A DNA stretch of 38,781 nt from Prevotellaceae bacterium UBA2852 (GTDB taxonomy: Bacteria > Bacteroidota > Bacteroidia > Bacteroidales > Bacteroidaceae): the NCBI GenBank assembly GCA_002350855.1, contig DEFM01000029.1, forward strand, positions 77,113-115,893. Direction: 5' to 3'. A program made the position numbers and the translations under genes. This document shows positions 1 to 9,194 of this stretch, piece after piece. The notes below the pieces were generated by a model. That model searched no databases. It was not told the origin of the DNA and saw only the letters and a program-made list of their open reading frames with translations. Each line of letters starts with the position of its first letter. The stretch's first letter is position 1.

Positions 1-22
1 ACCGGAGTTTTTTTGTTTTATA

Positions 23-3000
23 TTAATTCTCGTATTCTTGCCAGCTCTTGACCTTGAGGGCATTGCCGTCGTAAGCACAAACGGCTTCGATGAAGGCACG
101 TGCAAGACGAATGTTGGTCATCAGAGGAATATTGTGGTCGATTGCTCCACGACGGATGCGGTAGCCGTTGGTTAACTCACGCTTGGTGTGGTTCTTTGGC
201 ACATTGACGATGAGGTCGAAGTTGTGCTGGGCAATCATGTCCATAACGTTGTTGCCGCCTTCCTCGTCAGGCCAAGCAACCTTGGTGGCAGGTACTCCGT
301 TTTCGTTGAGGAACTTGGCTGTGCCTTCGGTTGCGAAGATCTGGAAGCCGTTCTTCACGAGCATACGCGCTGGCTCAAGCATCTGAACCTTACCCTTCAC
401 TTCACCTGAAGATAGGAGGATGTTCTTCTTAGGAACCTTGTAGCCGGTTGCGATAAGTGCGTTGAGCATTGCCTCGTTGAGGTCGTCGCCAAGACATCCT
501 ACTTCACCGGTTGATGACATATCCACTCCGAGCACAGGGTCGGCGTTCTGCAGACGTGCGAACGAGAACTGGCTTGCCTTCACACCGATGCGGTCGATGT
601 CGAACTCTGAACTGTCGGGTTGTACGTAGGGTGCGTCGAGCATGATGCGAGTAGCTGTCTCGATGAAGTTGCGCTTGAGGATCTTGCTTACGAATGGGAA
701 TGAGCGGCTGGCGCGGAGGTTGCACTCGATGACCTTCACCTCGCGGTTCTTTGCAAGGAACTGAATGTTGAATGGTCCGCTGATGTTGAGTTCCTCTGCG
801 ATGCGGCGGGAAATCTTCTTAATCTGACGAACTGTAGAGAAGTAGATGTTCTGTGCTGGGAATACCATTGTGGCATCGCCTGAGTGAACACCGGCGTATT
901 CTACGTGTTCTGAGATTGCGTATTCAATGACCTTACCCTTGTCGGCAACTGCATCGAACTCGATTTCCTTGGTCTCCTGCATGAACTGGCTTACGACTAC
1001 AGGGAATTCCTTGCTGACTTCAGTTGCCATCTGGAGGAAGCGTTCCAGTTCCTCGTCATCGTAGCAGACGTTCATTGCTGCACCTGAGAGTACGTAGCTT
1101 GGACGAACCAATACCGGATAGCCTACCTCACGTGTGAATTCCTTGATGTCATCTACTGAAGTCAGTGCACGCCAAGCTGGCTGGTCAATGCCGAGCTTGT
1201 CGAGCATAGCAGAGAATTTATCGCGGTTTTCTGCGCGGTCGATGTCTACAGGAGAAGTTCCGAGCACAGGCACACCCTGACGGTGGAGCTTCATTGCGAG
1301 GTTGTTAGGAATCTGTCCGCCCACGCTGACAATTACACCCTTCGGCTGTTCGAGGTCGATGACGTCGAGGACACGCTCCAGTGAGAGTTCGTCGAAGTAC
1401 AGACGGTCGCACATGTCGTAGTCGGTAGACACTGTCTCAGGGTTGTAGTTAATCATGATTGACTTGTATCCGAGCTTGCGGGCTGTGTTGATGGCATTGA
1501 CTGAACACCAGTCAAACTCTACACTTGAACCGATGCGGTATGCACCAGAACCGAGTACAACCACGCTCTTCTCGTTCTTGTAGTAGGAAATGTCGTGGGA
1601 TGATTTGCCTGCCTGCTTGACTTCCTTCTTCCATTCCTCTGCGGTAACAGCATCAGTGAGTGTTGGCTCTACCTTTGGAAGATATGTGAAATAGAGGTAG
1701 TTGGTGAGTTCGGGATGTTCGCTGGCAACAGTATTGATACGCTTTACAGCTGGCATGATGCCGCGCTGCTTACGATACTCACGTACTTTGAGGTTCTCGC
1801 GTTCCATATTGTCTGTAGCCTGTGGCTTAAGCACGAAGCGGGCAATCTGGAAGTCGCTGAATCCTGCTTGTTTTGCTTCAATCAGGAGGTCGTCGCCGAG
1901 TTCCTCAAGTGAGTTGAACTTGCTGAGCTGGTGCTTGATTTCAACAATGTGGCGCAGACGCTCCAGGAACCACTTGTCAATCTTGGTGAGTTCCTCGATA
2001 CGTTCTACGGTATAGCCTTCTTCGAGGGCCTGTGCTATGGCGAAGATACGCAGGTCGGTAGGATTCTGCAGTTCGTCGTCGAGGTTTTCGAAACGTACGT
2101 GGTCGTTGCCTACGAATCCGTGCATGCCCTGACCAATCATGCGGAGTCCCTTCTGAATCATCTCCTCGAAGGAGCGTCCGATGCTCATGATTTCACCTAC
2201 AGACTTCATGCTTGAACCGATCTGACGGCTTACGCCTGTGAACTTGGTGAGGTCCCAACGTGGAATCTTGCAAATCATATAGTCGAGCGATGGAGCAACG
2301 TATGCTGAGTTCGGAGTGCCCATCTCACCAATCTGGTCGAGAGTGTATCCGAGTGCGATTTTTGCAGCAACGAATGCGAGAGGATAACCGGTTGCCTTTG
2401 ATGCAAGTGCAGATGAACGGCTGAGTCGTGCATTGATTTCAATGATGCGGTAGTCGTTGGTCTGTGCGTTGAAGGCAAACTGGATGTTACATTCACCTAC
2501 GATGCCGAGGTGGCGTACGCAGCGGATGGTGATTTCCTGCAGCATCTTAACCTGGTCGGCTGTAAGCGAGCAAGTAGGTGCAACAACGATACTCTCACCT
2601 GTGTGGATGCCGAGTGGGTCGAAGTTTTCCATTGAAGCCACGGTGAAGCAGTGGTCGTTGGCGTCGCGGATACATTCGAATTCAATTTCCTTCCAGCCCT
2701 TGAGTGATTCCTCAACGAGGATCTGTGGAGCGAAAGTGAATGCGCTTTCAGCGATTTCGTGGAATGTCTTTTCGTCAGGACAGATACCTGAACCCAGACC
2801 ACCGAGGGCGTAAGCCGAACGAATCATGATTGGGAATCCGATGCGGTGTGCGGCTGCCAGGGCTTCGTCCATGGTTTCCACAGCCTGGCTTACAGGAGTC
2901 TTCAGACTGATTTCATCGAGTTTCTTTACGAAAAGGTCACGGTCTTCAGTGTTCATGATTGCTTCAACACTGGTTCCGAGTACCTGTACACCGTATTTCT

Positions 3001-3319
3001 CGAAAGTGCCGTTCTGATAGAGTTCTGTTCCGCAGTTCAAGGCTGTCTGTCCACCAAAAGCCAAGAGGATTCCGTCAGGACGCTCCTTCTTGATGATTTC
3101 TGTAACGAAATAAGGAGTCACCGGCTGGAAATACACCTTGTCGGCAATACCTTCACTGGTTTGGATTGTTGCAATGTTTGGGTTTACCAATACGCTGCTG
3201 ATACCTTCTTCGCGCAACGCTTTCAGTGCCTGGCTTCCAGAATAGTCGAATTCTCCTGCCTGTCCGATTTTCAAGGCGCCTGAACCAAGCACCAGCACTT
3301 TCTGTAATTTCTTCTTCAT
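23..3319 (-). CDS. carB: Carbamoyl-phosphate synthase large subunit
   Basis: Makes carbamoyl phosphate from bicarbonate, ATP and ammonia for arginine and pyrimidine synthesis; the ammonia normally comes from the small subunit CarA. The 1098-residue protein has the usual full length and the internal duplication of the family: the first half starts with VLVLGSGALKIGQAGEFDYS and the second half repeats it as VVVLGSGAYRIGSSVEFDW near residue 570, each followed by an ATP-grasp module. The last ~140 residues are the MGS-like regulatory domain. The ATG at the right end is preceded by an AT-rich leader and the interspersed repeat at 3340-3524. No carA lies on its 5' side, where a small-subunit gene would often sit in Bacteroidetes; it may lie outside the window. 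Family assignment is secure. Confidence 0.97.
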   Translation of the reverse strand: MKKKLQKVLVLGSGALKIGQAGEFDYSGSQALKALREEGISSVLVNPNIATIQTSEGIADKVYFQPVTPYFVTEIIKKERPDGILLAFGGQTALNCGTELYQNGTFEKYGVQVLGTSVEAIMNTEDRDLFVKKLDEISLKTPVSQAVETMDEALAAAHRIGFPIMIRSAYALGGLGSGICPDEKTFHEIAESAFTFAPQILVEESLKGWKEIEFECIRDANDHCFTVASMENFDPLGIHTGESIVVAPTCSLTADQVKMLQEITIRCVRHLGIVGECNIQFAFNAQTNDYRIIEINARLSRSSALASKATGYPLAFVAAKIALGYTLDQIGEMGTPNSAYVAPSLDYMICKIPRWDLTKFTGVSRQIGSSMKSVGEIMSIGRSFEEMIQKGLRMIGQGMHGFVGNDHVRFENLDDELQNPTDLRIFAIAQALEEGYTVERIEELTKIDKWFLERLRHIVEIKHQLSKFNSLEELGDDLLIEAKQAGFSDFQIARFVLKPQATDNMERENLKVREYRKQRGIMPAVKRINTVASEHPELTNYLYFTYLPKVEPTLTDAVTAEEWKKEVKQAGKSSHDISYYKNEKSVVVLGSGAYRIGSSVEFDWCSVNAINTARKLGYKSIMINYNPETVSTDYDMCDRLYFDELSLERVLDVIDLEQPKGVIVSVGGQIPNNLAMKLHRQGVPVLGTSPVDIDRAENRDKFSAMLDKLGIDQPAWRALTSVDDIKEFTREVGYPVLVRPSYVLSGAAMNVCYDDEELERFLQMATEVSKEFPVVVSQFMQETKEIEFDAVADKGKVIEYAISEHVEYAGVHSGDATMVFPAQNIYFSTVRQIKKISRRIAEELNISGPFNIQFLAKNREVKVIECNLRASRSFPFVSKILKRNFIETATRIMLDAPYVQPDSSEFDIDRIGVKASQFSFARLQNADPVLGVDMSSTGEVGCLGDDLNEAMLNALIATGYKVPKKNILLSSGEVKGKVQMLEPARMLVKNGFQIFATEGTAKFLNENGVPATKVAWPDEEGGNNVMDMIAQHNFDLIVNVPKNHTKRELTNGYRIRRGAIDHNIPLMTNIRLARAFIEAVCAYDGNALKVKSWQEYEN

Positions 3320-3339
3320 AATTTCGTTGAATATATTTG

Positions 3340-3524
3340 AGTTTTTGAGTTCTTAAGTTTCTTGGGAGCGTTCAATGGTCTTTACACCCCCTTCGGTTCC
3401 CCCGTCATCGGGGGACAGAAACCCCAAGCGTGCTCTTTTGATTATTTATTATATTAGGTATCGCACGATGATTGAGTTTTTAAGTTTTTGAGTTCTATTC
3501 TGCGGGTGAACCGCAGAACACACT
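3340..3524 (-). repeat. Interspersed leader repeat, copy 1 (upstream of carB)
   Basis: Read on the minus strand this matches the copy at 15218-15360: a TTCTGCGG/CCGCAGAA hairpin (3498-3518), then a conserved ~75 bp block containing CGTGCGATACCTAATATAAT, then a CGCTCCCAAGAAACTTAAGA block close to the carB start. This copy carries about 49 extra bases (about 3373-3421) that hold their own CCCCCG-TCAT-CGGGGG hairpin. Function unknown. Confidence 0.85.
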
Positions 3525-3530
3525 TGTTTC

Positions 3531-3569
3531 AAAAAAAAGTTAACTCAGACAATGCTGAAGTTAACTTTT
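3531..3569 (-). terminator. Intrinsic terminator of the NTPase-CYTH gene
   Basis: On the minus strand AAAAGTTAACTTCAG pairs with CTGAGTTAACTTTT around a 6-nt loop (one bulged base), followed by a run of T. The stop codon of the gene at 3561 lies inside the stem, so the coding region runs into its terminator. Confidence 0.8.
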
Positions 3570-4670
3570 TAAATTGTTCTTTGCGAGACTGAAATTGTAA
3601 TATTGTTCGTTGCCGGTAATATCTTCAATAACTTTAATGAACGGTGGAAACTTAACAGGCTCGCCCTCGGCAATGCCTTTGGTTTCAAGGATAACGAGTC
3701 CTTGCAGTTGGTCTTGGAAGCTGTCAACTTCGAAATACTGACCTTTCCAGACGAAACTGTTACGGATTTTGTGGATGGTCTGACGTGTGGGGTCGGCCAG
3801 TCCTAACATCATCTCATAGAGACTGTTGTTGATCTGACGTTCAGTGACGAGTTCCTCGCTGTCTGAGATTTTTTTCTTTGAAGTGTGAACGAATACCTGT
3901 TTCTGTCCCCAGCTGCGCTTGCGCAATCGGATTTCCTCGTTATCATCTCCTTTCAGATAAGTCTGAGTGATTTCGCTCTGAATACTGTCTTCAGGCAGTT
4001 CGCCAGTCAGTTCAATAATGTATTTACGTTCCTCAACAATAGGCTGGGGAAGTCCCAATACATTCGAAATCTCCTTTATCACGCGGTTCATCTTGCAGTC
4101 GAAGTCATCGTGGTTGTTGATGACGCGCATGTGGGGATGTCCCGTCCAGGCTTGAATCACCCTCTTGTCCAGTCCGCGAGCTATGCGCAGTCCCTCTTCG
4201 TTCATCTGCTCGTAGCGCTGTGCGTTGTTGGCGGTGGTATAGTATTGTTCCGCTCCGTCGGCAGCCGAAACCAGGTGCAGCACTGCGTCATAGCGCTCAC
4301 GCAACTCTATGGTCGATGTTCCCACGGCACGGGTGATGTTTTCCCATGTCTCAGGAGCCATATAGGCTGATATGTCCATAGCACCGCGGTCGCACACGAT
4401 AATGCAGGGCTTTGTGCATTCCTGTGCCATACGTAGGAACTTATCTTCAAGTGCAAGTTGGATTTCCAGTGTGGCTTTCTCTCCTTCATAGAAAAAACCT
4501 TGGTTCTTGGTCAGATAGTTCATGCCAGCCTGAGTGAAGAGAGTAGGGACTTCGGGAATAGTGAAGACTTTGAAGCCCAAACTGGAGAAATGTTCAATAA
4601 TGCGAACAAGCGCAGTGGTTTTTCCTGCGCATGGACCTCCTGTAAGTACTATCTTCCAAATGTCATGCAT
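3561..4670 (-). CDS. NTPase-CYTH fusion protein (AAA_28-like, TTD14-like)
   Basis: A 369-residue cytoplasmic protein. Residues ~5-185 are a P-loop kinase-like NTPase with Walker A GGPCAGKTT (Lys17) and a Walker B-like strand IIVCDRGAMD, of the AAA_28 / NadR-kinase type. Residues ~205-360 look like a CYTH (triphosphate tunnel) domain, with alternating charged strands such as KYIIELTG and EEIRLRKRSWGQ; CYTH domains bind triphosphates or nucleotides. The same two-domain order is known from the animal protein TTD14; I recognise the architecture but cannot assign a substrate. It is transcribed alone, with its own terminator and a TAnnTTTG box just upstream (minus strand, 4696-4703). No signal peptide. 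The architecture call is fairly sure, the function is open. Confidence 0.75.
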   Translation of the reverse strand: MHDIWKIVLTGGPCAGKTTALVRIIEHFSSLGFKVFTIPEVPTLFTQAGMNYLTKNQGFFYEGEKATLEIQLALEDKFLRMAQECTKPCIIVCDRGAMDISAYMAPETWENITRAVGTSTIELRERYDAVLHLVSAADGAEQYYTTANNAQRYEQMNEEGLRIARGLDKRVIQAWTGHPHMRVINNHDDFDCKMNRVIKEISNVLGLPQPIVEERKYIIELTGELPEDSIQSEITQTYLKGDDNEEIRLRKRSWGQKQVFVHTSKKKISDSEELVTERQINNSLYEMMLGLADPTRQTIHKIRNSFVWKGQYFEVDSFQDQLQGLVILETKGIAEGEPVKFPPFIKVIEDITGNEQYYNFSLAKNNLKS

Positions 4671-4695
4671 AAAACCGTATTTCTGAAAACCGGTG

Positions 4696-4703
4696 CAAAA
4701 GTA
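4696..4703 (-). promoter_or_regulatory. Candidate -7 box for the NTPase-CYTH gene
   Basis: TACTTTTG on the minus strand matches the Bacteroidetes -7 consensus TAnnTTTG, about 25 nt before the start codon. The -33 element is poor (TTTC-like at about 4722-4726), so this is a moderate call. Confidence 0.45.
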
Positions 4704-4826
4704 GTAATTTTTTCCCGTTCTGAAAAATTTATCAACAATAAATGATAAAAATTAACCAAAACCTGTATTTTGGTTGCATAAATATAAATTTTCTTTCATT
4801 TTGCGATGAATTTGTATCTTTTTCTT

Positions 4827-4834
4827 TATCTTTG
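4827..4834 (+). promoter_or_regulatory. Candidate -7 box for the secreted glycosidase gene
   Basis: TATCTTTG matches TAnnTTTG and is followed by GCAG, 45 nt before the ATG. A TTTG lies at 4800-4803, 23 nt upstream, slightly far from the usual 19. If the cobalamin genes downstream lack their own promoter, this site would also drive them. Confidence 0.5.
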
Positions 4835-4879
4835 CAGCTAATGTATCAATCTGCTAAACAATCAAACTACTGAATAACT

Positions 4880-7681
4880 ATGAATAAATCATTTTTTACT
4901 ACTGCTATTCTGTTGGCCGGCTCCTGTTTGGCAGCTGTGGCTCAGAACTCGGAGAACGAACGCACTCCCAATACTTATATGTGGCTCTCAGCCAATGCCA
5001 AGTCTGCGATTCAGCTGCCCTATGCCTACAATGGTGCAGGCAAGGAGTTTAAGGTGAACTGGGGTATGGACACTGCATGGGACGATGCGGGCAATGTATG
5101 CCGCGGCACCCTGTGGATTGGCAAGGAGAATATCAGCACCGGACGTATTTCCTTCCAGCCTAACGACTTGGTCGGTGAAAACCTGCAACTGTCCAATCGT
5201 CAGAAAAAGGCTCTGGCTTCACGTGTCAACCACATCCTGCTGTCCGGAACCAAGGAGGTGCTGTTGAATTGCGACCACGAGATGCTTGTGGCCGACCATT
5301 ACAAGACCGACGGAGTATGGAATGATGGAGGCGAGGCGGACTGGAAGGCTTCGTGCGCCAACTATCGCGGCGATAATCGTCACATTAACTGGTACAGACT
5401 TATCAAGGCAAGTGTGAAGTATGCCGAGAGCCTTGGTGTGAAAGTCATCTCTATAGCTCCGTTCAACGAGCCTGACTACACACCTTGGAATGAAGGCACA
5501 ATGGCAGACTTCAAGGCTATTGCCCAGCTTATAAACGAAGACCCGGAGATGCAGCATATCCGCATCTCTGCCGGAAACACACTCAACGACGACTGTGCGA
5601 TGGAGTGGTACAACTATATGAAACCCTATGTTCAGGAAGGCAATACCCATCAGCTTGCCGGTTCGTTCGACAACTATGCAGCCTTCTTCACACAGGTTCG
5701 CAACGACGGCAACTACGCCACTGCTGACGAACTCCACAACACTATGGAGGCAATGGTGGGAATCGAGTATGGTTTGCAGAGCGGTATCTGGTGGGGATTC
5801 GACGGCGTTACCCGCGGATATTTCTGCCAGTCCAACGTGGCTGGAGGTGCACGACTCGGTTATGCTGAGAACCGCACAGCCTGGAGCGCAGCTTCAGTCT
5901 ATCGCATGCCCGACGGTCGTGTTCATGCCTTCATGGGAGTGTCGGAACGTCAGGCCACAACCAATTCCTATGAGCTGGTCAGCACAGACCGTCCTGTGTT
6001 CTATGACGGCTACGGACCGGTATACAACTATTGGATGGAACTGCCCGGCGGCAGCGGTTATGCAACGGAAGACCAGAAGAATGCTGAGCGTACTATCCGC
6101 ATCACCGTAGGTGAGGATGTCGATCCTCGTCCCGTCACCACCGGTACCTACATCATAATGAACAAGAAAAGCAAACGAGTGCTGACGGTTAAGGATGGCA
6201 ACGTGGGCAATGGTACAAGCATTGTCCAGACAACCTACACTCCTTCGCGTGCGCAGACATACCAGCAATGGAAAGTGGCACCGGTTAGCGATCGCATCGG
6301 AGGTGATTTCAGCTATTACTCTATCGTCAGTGCCAAGAACGACAAGATGTACATCGACCTGCTCAACTGGAGCCTTGAGAACAACGGAAACCTTATCGTA
6401 TATAACGGAGGCGGAGGCACAAATGAACAGTGGTTCCTGGAATATGCAGGCGACGGCGACTACTACATCCGCAGCCGCTACAGCTCCCTCTATATGGACG
6501 TTCGCGGTGGAGTGATAACCGCAGGAACTCAGATTATCCAGAACGCCTACTCGGGCAACGACTCCCAGCGCTGGCGCATTCTGCCCATCGACGTGGCTCC
6601 CGAACTCACAGCTCCTGAAGCTCCAGCAGGTTTGCTGGCCAGAGCAAAGGCGGCATCGGTGGAACTCAGCTGGACTGCCAATACCGAGACAGACCTCATG
6701 GGCTATATCGTGCTTCGTGCAGAGGACAATGGCGGAGAACTCGAGTGGAATACCATTGGTCGTGATATAACTGGCACCACATTCCTCGACAATAGTGCGG
6801 AGGCAGGTCACACATATAAATATAAGGTTTGTGCGATGGACCGTGCCAATAACCGTTCAGAGGCAAGCGAGACCGTATCGGCATCAGCCAGCACAGCTCG
6901 TGCACTCCTTGCCCGTTATCAGTTCGATGGCAGCGCCCTCGACGACACACCTAACCAGCTTGATGCCGTGTCCAAGGCTACCCTCATCTACAGCAGCGTC
7001 AGCTCGCTGGTCAAGCAAGGCGAGAAGTCACTGGCGCTTCGTGCCACCGACGACTATTATCTGTTGCTTCCACCTCGTGCCGGACATCTCGACAATTTCA
7101 CTATCTGTGCATGGGTACGCTGGGGCGGTGCCAACAAATGGGAACGCCTCTTCGACTTCGGCAACGGCACCAGTCAGTATATGTTCCTCACACCCAACAG
7201 CGGCAGCGACATGCGTTTAGTGCTCAAGAACGGAGGCGAAGAGCAGATACTCTCTGCGCCCACCCTCTCTTCAGGCAAATGGATGCACCTTGCAGTCACT
7301 ATGAGCGACACCGACACCAAGATTTATGTTGATGGAGAAGAGGTCGCTTCAACCACAGCCATCACCATCCGTCCGAAGGACTTCAATCCAGTCCTCAACT
7401 ACATCGGTCGCAGTCAGTTCCCTTCAGACCCATTGTTCAAGGGTACAGTTGACGACCTGCGCATCTATACCTATGCACTTTCGGCTTCGGAACTCACAGC
7501 CGTCATGACCGGTGAGGCAGACGCTATCGAAGGCATATCCTCCGAATCGGCTTCACCCATCATGCGCCGTGAATACTACTCCGTAGGCGGCATTCGTCAG
7601 TCAGCCCCTCAGCGAGGCATCAACATCATCCGCGAATACCACAGCGACGGCAGTGTCACAACAAGAAAAATCTGGAAATAA
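4880..7681 (+). CDS. Secreted clan GH-A glycoside hydrolase-like protein (GH30-like) with ricin, FN3 and LamG domains
   Basis: A 933-residue exported protein. Residues 1-22 are a signal peptide ending AVAQ. Residues ~30-410 resemble a clan GH-A barrel: APFNEPD places a candidate acid/base at Glu197, and ADELHN near residue 284 is a candidate nucleophile. GH30 fits best but GH39 or another clan GH-A family is possible. Then come a ricin-type beta-trefoil (~415-575, GTYIIMNKKSKR and QQWKV repeats), an FN3 domain (~578-672), a LamG/concanavalin-like domain (~673-880) and a sorting-like tail (~895-933, APQRGINIIR). The tail is close to that of the 31899-35288 protein. The barrel cleaves sugars and the trefoil and LamG domains probably bind them; the substrate is unknown. 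It ends 13 bp before cobQ, an odd neighbour. Confidence 0.75.
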   Translation: MNKSFFTTAILLAGSCLAAVAQNSENERTPNTYMWLSANAKSAIQLPYAYNGAGKEFKVNWGMDTAWDDAGNVCRGTLWIGKENISTGRISFQPNDLVGENLQLSNRQKKALASRVNHILLSGTKEVLLNCDHEMLVADHYKTDGVWNDGGEADWKASCANYRGDNRHINWYRLIKASVKYAESLGVKVISIAPFNEPDYTPWNEGTMADFKAIAQLINEDPEMQHIRISAGNTLNDDCAMEWYNYMKPYVQEGNTHQLAGSFDNYAAFFTQVRNDGNYATADELHNTMEAMVGIEYGLQSGIWWGFDGVTRGYFCQSNVAGGARLGYAENRTAWSAASVYRMPDGRVHAFMGVSERQATTNSYELVSTDRPVFYDGYGPVYNYWMELPGGSGYATEDQKNAERTIRITVGEDVDPRPVTTGTYIIMNKKSKRVLTVKDGNVGNGTSIVQTTYTPSRAQTYQQWKVAPVSDRIGGDFSYYSIVSAKNDKMYIDLLNWSLENNGNLIVYNGGGGTNEQWFLEYAGDGDYYIRSRYSSLYMDVRGGVITAGTQIIQNAYSGNDSQRWRILPIDVAPELTAPEAPAGLLARAKAASVELSWTANTETDLMGYIVLRAEDNGGELEWNTIGRDITGTTFLDNSAEAGHTYKYKVCAMDRANNRSEASETVSASASTARALLARYQFDGSALDDTPNQLDAVSKATLIYSSVSSLVKQGEKSLALRATDDYYLLLPPRAGHLDNFTICAWVRWGGANKWERLFDFGNGTSQYMFLTPNSGSDMRLVLKNGGEEQILSAPTLSSGKWMHLAVTMSDTDTKIYVDGEEVASTTAITIRPKDFNPVLNYIGRSQFPSDPLFKGTVDDLRIYTYALSASELTAVMTGEADAIEGISSESASPIMRREYYSVGGIRQSAPQRGINIIREYHSDGSVTTRKIWK

Positions 7682-7694
7682 GAATTCATAATCT

Positions 7695-9194
7695 GTGAGA
7701 CAGTTATCATCGATAATGCTTGTAGGTACAGGCAGCGACGTAGGCAAAAGTGTGCTCGTCGCTGCCTTGTGCCGTATATTCAAGCAGGACGGGCTGAATC
7801 CAGCACCTTTCAAGGCACAGAATATGGCGCTGAATTCCTATGCCACGCCTGACGGGCGTGAAATAGGACGTGCACAGGCTATGCAGGCAGAAGCTGCTGG
7901 CATAGACTGTGAGACTGATATGAATCCGTTACTTCTGAAACCGCAGGCTGATCATACGAGTCAGGTAGTTTTGCACGGCGTGCCTCAAGGCAGCAGCACG
8001 GCAGCGGAACTATACCGGGCGGAGCGTCGCAAACAGATGCGCAGAGAGGTATGTGCTGCCTATGACAGACTTGCTGCAAAATACAATCCCATAGTTTTGG
8101 AAGGCGCGGGAAGCATCAGCGAGATAAACCTCCGTGCCGGAGACATAGTGAATCTCCCCATGGCTCATCATGCTAAGGCAAAGGTGATACTTGTAGGAGA
8201 TATCGACCGTGGCGGAGTGTTCGCTTCTGTCTACGGAAGCATCATGCTTCAAAGTCCCGAAGACAGGGCACTTATTAAAGGCATCATAATAAATAAGTTT
8301 CGTGGTGACATGCGCCTTTTCGATGAAGGACGTCGCATGATGGAGGAACTCTGCGGAGTTCCTGTCCTTGGAGTGGTACCTTATTTCAAGGATATTCACA
8401 TTGAGGAAGAAGACAGTGTGGTGTTGCAGAATAAAGAACGGCATTGGCAGAGTGGGAAAGTGAATGTGGCTGTGGTTATGCTTCGCCATATCTCCAATTT
8501 TACCGATTTCGATGCACTTGAACACGATGACAGAATCCATCTTTTCTACACAGCCAACCCCTCCGACCTTCAGCATGCCGACATCATAGTCCTGCCTGGT
8601 AGTAAGACCACCATCAGTGACCTCACTGCATTGAAGCAGAGCGGATTGTCGACTGCTATCATAGAAGCACATCGCAGGGGAAAAACCATTGTGGGAATAT
8701 GCGGTGGCTATCAGATGCTGGGCACACAGGTGCTTGACCCTCTGCATATTGAGGGTGAGATGGAAGTAGCCAGGGGATTAGGTCTTTTGCCTTCCATCAC
8801 AACTCTTGGAGAAGAGAAATCTACTCGTCAGGTTTGCTTTACGCTAAACGTTGGGGAAGACCGCAGTACAGTATGTCATGGTTACGAGATACACCAAGGA
8901 CACACAGTTGTAAACGATTGTACGGATGCCACACCACTCCTTAACTTCAGTGACGGCAAAACAGATGGCCTATATGTAGATGACCGCTGTATGGGTACAT
9001 ACGTTCATGGCATTTTCGACAATAGAGCCTTTGTGGATTGTCTTCTCCGCCCCTTTGCCAAAAGGATAGACTCTGAACCTGAACCATTTGATTATCAGGT
9101 ATTCAAACAAGAACAATACGACCTCCTTGCCGAGCATGTGCGTCAGCATGTCGACATCGACGCTATTTATCAAATCATGCAGGACAATGATTAA
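7695..9194 (+). CDS. cobQ: Cobyric acid synthase (glutamine-hydrolysing)
   Basis: Amidates adenosylcobyrinic acid a,c-diamide at four side chains to give adenosylcobyric acid, using glutamine and ATP. The protein is ~499 residues, normal for CobQ/CbiP. The N-terminal P-loop-like MLVGTGSDVGKSVLVAALC and QNMALNS identify the synthetase half, and the C-terminal half has the class I glutaminase region with GICGGYQMLG (nucleophile Cys) and YVHGIFDN (catalytic His). The GTG at 7695 gives MRQLSSIMLVG; the ATG at 7716 is an equally plausible start and fits the family start better. First gene of the cobalamin operon; its stop overlaps the next start by 8 bp. Confidence 0.96.
   Translation: MRQLSSIMLVGTGSDVGKSVLVAALCRIFKQDGLNPAPFKAQNMALNSYATPDGREIGRAQAMQAEAAGIDCETDMNPLLLKPQADHTSQVVLHGVPQGSSTAAELYRAERRKQMRREVCAAYDRLAAKYNPIVLEGAGSISEINLRAGDIVNLPMAHHAKAKVILVGDIDRGGVFASVYGSIMLQSPEDRALIKGIIINKFRGDMRLFDEGRRMMEELCGVPVLGVVPYFKDIHIEEEDSVVLQNKERHWQSGKVNVAVVMLRHISNFTDFDALEHDDRIHLFYTANPSDLQHADIIVLPGSKTTISDLTALKQSGLSTAIIEAHRRGKTIVGICGGYQMLGTQVLDPLHIEGEMEVARGLGLLPSITTLGEEKSTRQVCFTLNVGEDRSTVCHGYEIHQGHTVVNDCTDATPLLNFSDGKTDGLYVDDRCMGTYVHGIFDNRAFVDCLLRPFAKRIDSEPEPFDYQVFKQEQYDLLAEHVRQHVDIDAIYQIMQDND

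Noticed and set aside
4671..4879. Cobalamin riboswitch upstream of the glycosidase-cob transcript
   Set aside because: No B12-box-like conserved core seen, and the gap is very AT-rich with an ordinary promoter.
5894..6811. 305-codon antisense frame in the glycosidase gene
   Set aside because: Shadow of the plus-strand coding frame; no start context, no motif.
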